Below are positions 8,301 to 15,871 of a DNA stretch of 64,000 nucleotides, one piece after another; the first letter of the stretch is position 1; the number at the start of each line of letters is the position of its first letter. The notes below the pieces were generated by a model. The model made no database searches and was not told the origin of the DNA. It saw only the letters and a list, made by a program, of their open reading frames with translations. Location: assembly GCA_902810745.1 (NCBI GenBank), contig CADDYW010000001.1, positions 153,470 through 217,469 on the forward strand, in the 5' to 3' direction. A program made the translations under genes and the position numbers. The DNA is from Chloroflexota bacterium. Lineage in GTDB: Bacteria > Chloroflexota > UBA6077 > FW602-bin22 > CADDYW01.

Positions 8301-9557
8301 GTGGCAAAGGATCGAATAGTCGTCGGGATCGACGCCGGTTCGACGAAAGTTACGACCCTCATTGCCGAGGTCAGCCGACACAACAACGTTCATATCATCG
8401 GCGTAGGGGTCGCCCCATCGCGAGGACTGCGCAAAGGCGTCGTGATCAACATCGACGAAACCGTCGAGTCGATCGCGACCTCGGTCGAGAAGGCCGAACG
8501 TATCTCGGGCCACAAGGTCTCGAGAGCGTACGTCGGCATTGCCGGAACTCACGTGACCTCGCTCAACAACCGGGGCGTGGTCGCCGTTGCGCACCCCGAT
8601 CGAACCATCACGGCAGAGGACGTCGCGCGGGCAATCGACGCGGCGCAGGTCATCAACGTTCCGAGCAACCGCGAGATTCTGCACACGATTCCTCGCCACT
8701 TTATCGTTGATGGCCAGGAGGGTGTCCGTAATCCAGTCGCGATGCTGGGCTATCGGCTCGACGTCGAGACGCATATCGTGACCGGAGCGGTGACCGCGAT
8801 TCAGAATCTGACAAAATGCTTTCACCGCGTCGGAATCGAGGTCGAGCAGATCGTCCTCCAGTCGCTCGCCGCGAGTGAGGCTGTCCTCACGGACGAGGAA
8901 AAGGAGATGGGGGTCGCTCTGGTCGACATCGGCGGGGGCACAACCGAGATTGCGATTTTCGTCGACGGGAGCGTCTGGCACACTGGTGTCCTTTCGGTCG
9001 GGGGCAACCACATCACCAACGACATTGCCGTTCGCCTGCGCACCCCGTTCGCGGAGGCGGACGAGATCAAGATCAAATACGCGCATGCTCTGGTCAGCGA
9101 GATCGATCCCGAGGAGATGGTCGAGGTCCAGACGTTTGGAAACGGCCGCGTCCAGACGGTACCACGCAGGGATATCTGCGAGGTTGCCGAGGCTCGGCTC
9201 GAAGAAACGTTACAGCTGGTTCGTGGCGAGATCAGACGCTCGGGCTACGACGGCCTGCTGCCGGCTGGCGTGGTACTTGTCGGTGGAACCGCGCAGCTGC
9301 AGGGCATCGTAGATCTGGCTACCGAGCTACTCCAGCTACCCGCTCGGCAGGGAATCCCACGAGGAGTCCACGGATTGGTCGACACCGTCGATGGACCGGC
9401 CTACGCGACGAGCGTCGGCCTGATCCTGTGGGGAGCCCGAAGTCGAGACCGAGCGATCGACCGACGAGTGGTCGCCAACCGCGATGATCGCTTTGCTGCT
9501 GACTCGCATCGTGTCGGTGGCTGGGTGAAAGGTTGGCTTCGCGCGATTCTTCCGTAA
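8301..9557 (+). CDS. ftsA: Cell division protein FtsA
   Basis: The 418-residue actin-like protein tethers FtsZ to the membrane and recruits late division proteins. Residues 5-20 (VVGIDAGSTKV) form phosphate loop 1, VALVDIGGGTTEIAIF (about 205-220) is phosphate 2, and VVLVGGTAQLQGI is the adenosine motif. The last residues (GWVKGWLRAILP) form the amphipathic membrane-targeting helix. The GTG start is preceded by AGGTGGGG. It lies 110 bp upstream of ftsZ on the same strand with no terminator between. No ftsQ or murein-precursor genes precede it, unlike the classical dcw cluster. Confidence 0.95.
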   Translation: MAKDRIVVGIDAGSTKVTTLIAEVSRHNNVHIIGVGVAPSRGLRKGVVINIDETVESIATSVEKAERISGHKVSRAYVGIAGTHVTSLNNRGVVAVAHPDRTITAEDVARAIDAAQVINVPSNREILHTIPRHFIVDGQEGVRNPVAMLGYRLDVETHIVTGAVTAIQNLTKCFHRVGIEVEQIVLQSLAASEAVLTDEEKEMGVALVDIGGGTTEIAIFVDGSVWHTGVLSVGGNHITNDIAVRLRTPFAEADEIKIKYAHALVSEIDPEEMVEVQTFGNGRVQTVPRRDICEVAEARLEETLQLVRGEIRRSGYDGLLPAGVVLVGGTAQLQGIVDLATELLQLPARQGIPRGVHGLVDTVDGPAYATSVGLILWGARSRDRAIDRRVVANRDDRFAADSHRVGGWVKGWLRAILP

Positions 9558-9667
9558 ACCTCATCTCGGATTGACCCAGTACCGCGCGGTCAATCGATCC
9601 GGCCGCAGCCGGATGCCGGAATCTAAGCGCCCGTTCTTCGAGCGCAACACGTAGAGGGAATGACGCC

Positions 9668-10744
9668 ATGATGCCCATGCCCGAAATCGTATCTTTCGCA
9701 AACATCAAGGTAGTCGGGGTTGGCGGAGGCGGAAGCAACGCGGTCAACCGCATGATCCAGGCCGAGGTCCGGGGTATCGAGTTCATCGCGATCAATACTG
9801 ATGCCCAGGCGCTCGCTCGGACGGATGCCGACCGCAAGATACATATTGGCGATAAGCTCACGAAAGGGCTGGGGGCCGGGGGAAAGCCAGAGGTGGGGAC
9901 GAAGGCCGCGGAGGAGACGAGCGACCAGATCTACGAGGCGCTCAAAGATGCAGATATGGTCTTCATCACCGCGGGCATGGGCGGAGGAACGGGAACTGGC
10001 GCCGCGCCGGTCGTCGCGCAGATCGCGCAGGAGGTCGGAGCCCTGACCGTGGCCGTGGTCACCAAGCCGTTCACGTTCGAGGGAGCACGCCGTCGGACCA
10101 ATGCCGAGGAAGGCATCAACAATCTCAAGGACCGCGTCGATACTCTCATCGTCATCCCAAATGATCGTCTGCTCCAGGTCGTCGACAAGAAGATGTCAGT
10201 CGAAGCCGCATTCCGGGTCGTCGACGAGGTGCTCCAGCACGGAATTCAGGGCATCGCCGAGCTGATTACCGTCCCCGGACTCATCAACCTGGACTTCGCC
10301 GACGTGAAGACGATCATGGCGCGCGCGGGCTCGGCTCTCATGGCGATCGGGCGCGCCGAGGGCGAAGAGCGAGCTGCAGAGGCCGCACGGATGGCCGTCT
10401 CGAGCCCTCTGCTAGAAGTTTCGATCGATGGGGCGAAGGGTGTGCTGTTCAATGTTACCGGAGGCCCTGACCTGACGCTCTTCGAAGTCAATCAGGCGGC
10501 CGATATCATTACGAAGGCGGCCGATGCGGAGGCGAACGTCATCTTCGGCGCGGTCATCGATCCGCATATGCAGGGAGAGGTCAAAATTACCGTGATCGCC
10601 ACCGGATTCGACGGGAAGGCGGCCTCGGGGTCCGCGCAACGTGCTCCCCAGGCCACGACGATCAAAGCTGCCCGCGAGCCGATCCCGCAGCACACGTTCC
10701 AGAACGACGATCTCGATATTCCGGCGTTTCTGCGTCGCCGATAG
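9668..10744 (+). CDS. ftsZ: Cell division GTPase FtsZ
   Basis: The 358-residue tubulin homologue forms the Z ring. Visible motifs are [15 protein letters not shown] (about 14-28), the tubulin signature [10 protein letters not shown] near residue 106, and the synergy (T7) loop [11 protein letters not shown] near 207. The C-terminal FtsA-binding peptide is [26 protein letters not shown] precedes the ATG. A GC-rich stem-loop follows the stop. Length and motifs are typical; nothing is missing. Confidence 0.97.
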   Translation: MMPMPEIVSFANIKVVGVGGGGSNAVNRMIQAEVRGIEFIAINTDAQALARTDADRKIHIGDKLTKGLGAGGKPEVGTKAAEETSDQIYEALKDADMVFITAGMGGGTGTGAAPVVAQIAQEVGALTVAVVTKPFTFEGARRRTNAEEGINNLKDRVDTLIVIPNDRLLQVVDKKMSVEAAFRVVDEVLQHGIQGIAELITVPGLINLDFADVKTIMARAGSALMAIGRAEGEERAAEAARMAVSSPLLEVSIDGAKGVLFNVTGGPDLTLFEVNQAADIITKAADAEANVIFGAVIDPHMQGEVKITVIATGFDGKAASGSAQRAPQATTIKAAREPIPQHTFQNDDLDIPAFLRRR

Positions 10745-10753
10745 CCTGTACGT

Positions 10754-10791
10754 CCGGTAGCGGGCGTCGATCGTCTCGCACCCGCTACCGG
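10754..10791. terminator. Stem-loop between convergent ftsZ and the oxidoreductase gene
   Basis: An 11-bp perfect stem, CCGGTAGCGGG (10754-10764) with CCCGCTACCGG (10781-10791), surrounds a 16-nt loop between two convergent genes. There is no strong T tract on either side, so termination may be weak or factor-assisted. Confidence 0.6.
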
Positions 10792-10802
10792 TCAGTGCTT
10801 GG

Positions 10803-11489
10803 TCAGACGTCGCTACTGACCGCCGTTCGTACCGCCTCGACGAATCGCGCCTCGCGCTGCGCCCCTAGAAGCTCGACTTTATCGTTGATCACGATCTTGG
10901 GGACACCAGACACCTGGTAACGATCCGATAGCTCCGGAAACTCGCTCGCTTCGATCACGTCGGCGGTCACCCGCTCGCTCTCGATCGCCATCTCGTGGGC
11001 CATCCTGGCCACACCGGGGCAGTACGGTCAGGTGGGAGTTACGAACACGCGAATGTGGACGTCTTCAGTCAGGTTGTCGAGGTTTGCCCGCGTCGTCTCG
11101 GACAGGGACGTCGTTCCTTTCGACAGATCAACAATGTCTTGAATGAGTGTCGAGAACTCATTTCCCGCGGGAATCCCCATGAAACGGACTTTCCCCCGTC
11201 CCTGTCCGTGAAGCACAATCGTGGGAACAAGATCCGCTGTGACGCCCTCGTCCGCGCCAGCCTGCGGCTCCGTTCTAAGATCGTGGACGGTCACTGATAG
11301 CTTGGGTGACAGTTCGGCCACCTCGTTGAGAAGCTGCTCGGTTTCCTCGCAGTAGGGGCACTCGGTCTGGCCGGGAATGGTCAGAAGCGACCGCTTCCGC
11401 GTGAACAGCTCCATTGTGACCGGTTCTTGCAGATTGTCTGAAAAGAAAGCGCGGACCTGATCGGCCACGTTTGCCGACAAGAGCGCCAT
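10803..11489 (-). CDS. Protein disulfide oxidoreductase (PDO/glutaredoxin-like), probable selenoprotein with UPYC active site
   Basis: This protein has two thioredoxin-fold domains. The N-terminal one has C44-P-Y-C47. The second should have CPYC after HIRVFVTPT, but the first Cys codon is TGA (11028-11030). The frame continues cleanly to a stop at 10803-10805. The continuation is a normal PDO C-domain: PYCPGVARMAH, then the cis-Pro segment GVPKIVIND. Read through, the protein has 228 residues with Sec154 and Cys157. The ATG at 11487-11489 has GGAGGTG 5 nt upstream. PDOs catalyse thiol-disulfide exchange, and Sec there would speed reduction. A nonsense mutation or sequencing error is the alternative. 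It is divergent from a peroxiredoxin-fold gene. Confidence 0.8.
10995..11012 (-). promoter_or_regulatory. Candidate bacterial SECIS element
   Basis: Just after the UGA at 11028-11030, the mRNA can form GUGGCC / GGCC(C)AC (11012-11007 with 11001-10995, one bulged C) capped by the five-base loop AGGAU. The loop begins about 22 nt past the UGA, inside the 16-37 nt window of bacterial SECIS models. It contains the apical GG that SelB-binding loops usually have. Confidence 0.55.
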
Positions 11490-11558
11490 AAAGCACCTCC
11501 ATCCATGGGACATTGTAGCGCAAAATCGTCGCCACGGGCGGAAAAGGGACAGGAGTAG

Positions 11559-12089
11559 ATGTCCGCTCAGCTGTTCAGCCCGTTCGACCGTGTCTTACCG
11601 GGGAAGCCGATACCGGAGTTTTCACTGCGCTCGACGACCAACCAGCGGATCCGCTCTGCCGATCTCATTGGACACCGCCTGGTCATCGTCTTCACCGGGA
11701 AACCGGGTGATCGCCGATCCCGTGTCCTGCTCAGTCGAGTGCGCAGTGCCATCCCGGCGATCGAACAGGAGGGTGGACTGATCCTGGCAGTTGCTCCGGT
11801 CGCCGCCGATACCGGATTCATTGCCGAGCCCGGTACGTCGGTCCCGTTTCCGCTCTTACGTGACGTCGCGTCGCTCGCTCACCGACAATTTGGAGCCGTC
11901 GATTGGAGTGGGGAACCGGCTTCCGCGCTCTTCGTCACGGATCCGTGCCAGCGAGTTATCTTTCGCGCGTTGACCGGGCTGGACGAACCGCTCCCGACAG
12001 CAGCGGATATTCTCACCTTCCTGAGAATGGATCAGCTCACCTGCCCCACGTGCGGAGCCCTGATCGTCCCGCGCCGAGAAGCCTGGTGA
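11559..12089 (+). CDS. Peroxiredoxin-fold (redoxin/AhpC-TSA-like) protein lacking the usual peroxidatic Cys
   Basis: The 176-residue protein opens with PGKPIPEFSL and a beta-alpha-beta pattern (LVIVFTGKPGDRRSR, about 45-60) that fits the AhpC/TSA fold. At the peroxidatic-cysteine position I see no Cys. Its cysteines are Cys131 or so (TDPCQR) and a C-terminal CPTC pair (LTCPTCGAL). GGAG precedes the ATG. It diverges from the probable selenoprotein oxidoreductase, leaving a 69-bp shared upstream region. That suggests, by inference only, a common redox function. It may be a binding or thiol-relay protein rather than a peroxidase. Confidence 0.65.
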   Translation: MSAQLFSPFDRVLPGKPIPEFSLRSTTNQRIRSADLIGHRLVIVFTGKPGDRRSRVLLSRVRSAIPAIEQEGGLILAVAPVAADTGFIAEPGTSVPFPLLRDVASLAHRQFGAVDWSGEPASALFVTDPCQRVIFRALTGLDEPLPTAADILTFLRMDQLTCPTCGALIVPRREAW

Positions 12090-12096
12090 GCTCGGC

Positions 12097-13005
12097 TCAG
12101 TTCTCCTCGTCCTGCCGGCGCTGGCGAAGAAACTCTTCTAGCTGCTGGACGATCGTCTCGGCACTGGGGAGGTCGCTCGGCACGGTTGGCGGAGATTCCG
12201 ACGACTCCGTCTCGGCCGAGGGCAAGGGGAGACGCTGCTCGAGCTGCCGCACGTAGTTCGCCACGTCAGGATCGGCGGCGATGGCCTGTGCGATCTGGGC
12301 GTTGAACCGCTCTGCCGCGTGATTCAGCTCGCTCAGGTCAACCGTAAGATCGAAGAGGCTTGCAACTGTCTGGGCGATTGCCCGTGCGACGACGGGGTTA
12401 GCGGTCGAGGCAATGTAATGCGGAACGTTTCCCCAGACGCTCCCGCTGATGAGCCCACGATCACGCGAGGCCGCGCCAAGGACACCGAGAATTCCGGTCG
12501 GCCCTTCGTAATGCGAGCGCCGAAGACCAAGGCTGGCTAGGCGCCGCGCGAGAGTAGCCTCGCTGATCGACCCGGTGAGAACCGGCGGGCGGGAGTGGAG
12601 AACGTCGGCGAGCAGGCCCCCGAGAGCCAGGACTGTGCCAGCGCCGCACGCGACCGCGTAATCAAGAATCACCCGGACGAACGTCTTCCAGCGCAGCTGT
12701 GGCTCGACGCCGAGGAGAATCAGGAAATCTCGGGAAGCCTCCGGAACGTGCGCGGCGAAGAACCTGATCTGGGGCCAGACAATCTGACGACGCGCCGCGT
12801 CGGCACCACGGACGTGTGGGCGCGTCTCGGTAAACACAAAGAACTCTTCTGGATCGATCTCCGCGCAGACCTCGGCATTCCATTGCCGAATGAATAGGCG
12901 CGCCGCCGTGGTGGCGGTCTCTGCGGCGTCATTCCAGCCGGCACAGGCAATTAGCAACACCGGGTCACGAAGCTCCGGATGCTGAAACTCGACCAGGTAA
13001 TCCAT
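12097..13005 (-). CDS. PAC2-family protein (proteasome assembly chaperone fold)
   Basis: The 302-residue protein starts MDYLVEFQHPELRDPVLL. The phosphorylase-like PAC2 core follows: LIACAGWNDAAETAT, EEFFVFTETRPHV, FLILLGVEP, VLALGGLLADV, GPTGILGVLG. PAC2 proteins in actinobacteria and Chloroflexota often accompany proteasome or ATP-grasp genes, and their bacterial function is unsettled. I chose ATG 13003-13005 over upstream codons because family similarity begins there and AGAGGGG precedes it. The last 55 residues are Glu/Ser/Pro-rich. No proteasome genes are in the window. Confidence 0.8.
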   Translation of the reverse strand: MDYLVEFQHPELRDPVLLIACAGWNDAAETATTAARLFIRQWNAEVCAEIDPEEFFVFTETRPHVRGADAARRQIVWPQIRFFAAHVPEASRDFLILLGVEPQLRWKTFVRVILDYAVACGAGTVLALGGLLADVLHSRPPVLTGSISEATLARRLASLGLRRSHYEGPTGILGVLGAASRDRGLISGSVWGNVPHYIASTANPVVARAIAQTVASLFDLTVDLSELNHAAERFNAQIAQAIAADPDVANYVRQLEQRLPLPSAETESSESPPTVPSDLPSAETIVQQLEEFLRQRRQDEEN

Positions 13006-13097
13006 CGGGTTCGACCCCTCTCGTTCTCGTCGCCTCGCGTCTTGAGTATAGCATATCGAGCAGTTTTGGAATCGCCCAGTTTTCCGCAGATTAACTC

Positions 13098-13125
13098 TTG
13101 ACAACCCAAACAGACGTTCTATAAT
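13098..13125 (+). promoter_or_regulatory. Consensus sigma70-type promoter upstream of the radical SAM pair
   Basis: TTGACA (13098-13103) and TATAAT (13120-13125), both perfect hexamers, are 16 bp apart. It is the strongest promoter match in the window. The leader to 13265 is about 130 nt. Confidence 0.8.
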
Positions 13126-13264
13126 GGCAGCAGTACGAACAGTTGCACGGCCCGCCGTCGCGCGAGGTCGCTGCCCGGCGAGCCTCCAGCGCTCACGTCT
13201 TCGACGGGGAGTCTGAGAAGGGCTCGATCAACCGCTGTCCGAAGCCGAACACGAGGGAAAAATC

Positions 13265-13552
13265 ATGGAAGTCTGGGTGCAACGCTCCTTATTCGACGAG
13301 CCCGCCTTTGCTCGTCCGACGACGATAACACTCTCGCGCCAGACTCCAGGCGCCGGGCGACGGCGCTCTCCACGTCTCGATCGATCGCGCGTGACACGCG
13401 ATCCTGCCGTGGCCCTCAGCTACGCGAATGGCGCGGCGGCTGCCAGTGATTTCCGCTTGGGGCTCGCCCGCGCCTTTACTCAGCTGTCGCCGGAGCAGCG
13501 CGATGCGCTGCGCGCCGTCTTCCGCCGCGAGCGTTCGACGTCGGCGGCGTGA
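13265..13552 (+). CDS. Small hypothetical protein upstream of a radical SAM gene
   Basis: This 95-residue protein is Arg-rich, with no membrane segment or metal motif. It begins MEVWVQRSLFDEPAF and ends in a helical segment (LARAFTQLSPEQRDALRAV). I recognise no family. AGGGAAAAATC precedes the ATG. Its TGA overlaps the GTG of the radical SAM gene (GTGA), and both lie under the consensus promoter at 13098, so it is probably expressed and coupled. It may be an accessory to that enzyme (inference). Confidence 0.6.
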   Translation: MEVWVQRSLFDEPAFARPTTITLSRQTPGAGRRRSPRLDRSRVTRDPAVALSYANGAAAASDFRLGLARAFTQLSPEQRDALRAVFRRERSTSAA

Positions 13553-14391
13553 GCTCGCGTCTTGACGTCCGTCTGGTCGAGTGTAAGTCGATTCTCACGA
13601 AGACGGGCGGCTTTCTCAAGAATTTCACTCACACTCTCAATCCCTACGCTGGATGCAGCTTTGGCGCCGACGGCTGCGGGATCTACTGCTACGTTGCCGA
13701 GTCCCCGATTGGCCGATTCGCCCGCCGCCCGTGGGGCGAATGGCTTGACGCGAAGATCAACGCCGCCGACTGTCTCGAGAAGGAGCTCACCCAGACCGAG
13801 GATCGCGGACGTCTGCGGATCTTCATGTCCTCGGCGACCGATCCGTACCAGCCAGTGGAATCGCGGCTGTGCATCACCCGTCAGGTTCTCTCGGTCCTGC
13901 ACGCCCTTCCAGTCGGTCTGCTGGTCATCCAGACACGCTCACCCCTCGTGACGCGCGACTTCGATCTACTCGCCCAGATGCCTTTTGCCTGGCTGTCGAT
14001 GACGGTGGAAACGGACGATGATCGCGTTCGCCGAGCTCTGACGCCGATCTGCCCGAGCATCGCGCGCCGGATCGACGCCATGCGCCGTGCCCGCGCGCGT
14101 GGTATCCGGGTACAGGCCGCGATCAGCCCGGTTCTTCCGCACGATCCGCTTCGATTCGCCGAGCTTCTGGCTGGCGCGGTCGACCGGGTTGTCGTCGATA
14201 CCCTCGTCGCGGGTGACGGCGCGCACGGCTCGCGATCGGCCCGACGACCGCTCCCACGGCGGTACGCTGAGCTGGGATGGGGAGACTGGCGCGACGAGTC
14301 CCACGCGCGGAATCTGGTCAGCGTCCTCGAAGACCGCCTCGGTCCAGAGGTCGCCGTCAGCTGGTCGTGTGCTGGCTTCAACAGCCTGTGA
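13549..14391 (+). CDS. Radical SAM protein, SPL-like, with atypical Cys spacing
   Basis: The 280-residue protein resembles the spore-photoproduct-lyase-like radical SAM group: KTGGFLKNFTHTLNPY, a Cys cluster, then IFMSSATDPYQPVE and VIQTRSPLVTRDFDLL. The cluster motif is C-SFGADG-C-GIY-C (Cx6Cx3C, about residues 35-46). The usual spacing in this group is Cx3Cx2C, so there is an insertion around the 4Fe-4S ligands. Substrate unknown; related proteins are annotated as DNA repair photolyases without proof. The GTG start overlaps the preceding TGA. The C-terminus is Arg-rich before VSWSCAGFNSL. Confidence 0.75.
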   Translation: MSSRLDVRLVECKSILTKTGGFLKNFTHTLNPYAGCSFGADGCGIYCYVAESPIGRFARRPWGEWLDAKINAADCLEKELTQTEDRGRLRIFMSSATDPYQPVESRLCITRQVLSVLHALPVGLLVIQTRSPLVTRDFDLLAQMPFAWLSMTVETDDDRVRRALTPICPSIARRIDAMRRARARGIRVQAAISPVLPHDPLRFAELLAGAVDRVVVDTLVAGDGAHGSRSARRPLPRRYAELGWGDWRDESHARNLVSVLEDRLGPEVAVSWSCAGFNSL

Positions 14392-14461
14392 CGAATTGTC
14401 GTTGGCCACCCGTCCGAAACGCCGTGCCCACCAAGGGTCGCTTGTGAGGTCGCAGATCGTA

Positions 14462-15550
14462 TCAGAACACGATGAGCCCTCGCGCGACCTCGCCCGCGGC
14501 GAGCGCCCGGAAGGCCTCGTTGACCTCGGAGAGGTCGTAGCGACGGGTAATCAGCTCGTCGAGCTTCAGCTTGCCAGCGAGGTACAGGTCGACGAGTCGT
14601 GGAAAATCGACGAAAGTACGGGCGGAGCCATAAGACGAGCCGCGCAGCACCCGCTGAGGACCGACCAGCCGGCCTGGATCAATGGAGATCCGCGAGCCTG
14701 TTGGAGGCAAGCCAATCACGACGCAGGTTCCACCGGGTTCGGTCGACTCGAAAGCCTGCTCGGCGACGCGAGCGTCACCAACCGCGACGAACGCATAAGC
14801 CACACCCGCGCCCGTTAGCTTCCGAATCGCCTCGACGGCATCTTCACGCGATGCGTTGACAAGGTGAGTCGCGCCCAGGTTTCTGGCGTACTCGAGCTTG
14901 GCGTCGTTCACGTCGACCGCGATGACCGGATATGCGCCGACGATCTGTCCGCCCTGAATCGCGTTGAGTCCAATGCCGCCCGTACCGAAGACGGCCATGC
15001 TTGCGCCGGCCGGGACCTGCGCCACGTTCAGGACCGAGCACACGCCCGTTGTTACCGAGCAGCCAATCAGAGCCGCGCGGTCGAGGGGCATATCCTTCCG
15101 GATTGGGATGGCGCAGTTTTCCGGCACGACCGTCATCGAGCCAAAGGTTGCGACCGTTCCGTAGTGGTAGACCGGTTGACCGCGCAAGGTCATCCGGGTC
15201 GTCCCGTCGTACATGCAGCCAGCGGGGGGGCGTCGCTCACAGAGGACGGGCCGGCCACTTACACAGTAGCGACATCGGCCACAGGTCGGGGCCCAGGAAA
15301 GAATGACGTGGTCGCCGACTGCCAGGGTCTTCACACCGGGACCTACCTTCTCTACCACCCCGGCGCCCTCGTCGCCCAGGACCATCGGCACTTTCACGTT
15401 CGCCCAGGAACCATCGGCAGCGTGCAGGCAGCTATGGCATACCCCACTCGCCGCCATGCGAACGAGCACCTCGCCTTCGCGTGGATCGGCGATTTCGACA
15501 TCCTCGACCCCCAGTGGCTTTTTCTGCTCGTACAAGACCGCAGCACGCAT
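14462..15550 (-). CDS. Zinc-dependent alcohol dehydrogenase (MDR family)
   Basis: The 362-residue medium-chain dehydrogenase oxidises an unidentified alcohol with NAD(P). The structural zinc site is complete (Cys90, 93, 96, 104). The nucleotide-binding motif is GTGGIGLNA (about 190). At the catalytic zinc, Cys38 is present (GVCHSC), but the usual His of GHE is Asp60 (LGDEGAG). Cys41 replaces the usual Asp of CHTD. Asp can ligand zinc, so activity is possible but may differ. GGAGGAAAT precedes the ATG at 15548-15550. It converges on the radical SAM gene. Confidence 0.88.
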   Translation of the reverse strand: MRAAVLYEQKKPLGVEDVEIADPREGEVLVRMAASGVCHSCLHAADGSWANVKVPMVLGDEGAGVVEKVGPGVKTLAVGDHVILSWAPTCGRCRYCVSGRPVLCERRPPAGCMYDGTTRMTLRGQPVYHYGTVATFGSMTVVPENCAIPIRKDMPLDRAALIGCSVTTGVCSVLNVAQVPAGASMAVFGTGGIGLNAIQGGQIVGAYPVIAVDVNDAKLEYARNLGATHLVNASREDAVEAIRKLTGAGVAYAFVAVGDARVAEQAFESTEPGGTCVVIGLPPTGSRISIDPGRLVGPQRVLRGSSYGSARTFVDFPRLVDLYLAGKLKLDELITRRYDLSEVNEAFRALAAGEVARGLIVF

Positions 15551-15820
15551 ATTTCCTCCAACTCCACGTTGGTGATCTCTTCTGATCCAGGGAGAGAGCG
15601 AGCCCGCCGACCCGCCCCGCACAGGATCATCTCCCGGTGCTCGAGCCCTCCACGCTCCACGAACCCCGGAGTACTATCCCGGTCTGGCACCAGGATGCCG
15701 GGCCAAGGGTCCGTGGTAGGCGTGATGGGCGTCGGCAAGTATAGCATGGCTCGGCTGCGCACGACGCGACGGAAACTTCTTCGCGCCATCCACTCATAGC
15801 GGCGCAAAGTCGATTCTGGC

Positions 15821-15847
15821 TGGACACCCTCGCCGAAGCCGTATAAT
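15821..15847 (+). promoter_or_regulatory. Possible promoter for the S9 peptidase operon
   Basis: TATAAT (15842-15847) is perfect. TGGACA (15821-15826) lies 15 bp upstream, somewhat short spacing. Confidence 0.45.
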
Positions 15848-15871
15848 ACGTGCCACAGGAGGTCAATCGTC

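Noticed and set aside
10803..11012. A separate 69-residue gene on the minus strand
   Set aside because: Its ATG is inside the PYCPGVARMAH motif, has no RBS of its own, and the frame joins the upstream domain across one UGA. It is the C-domain of the oxidoreductase.
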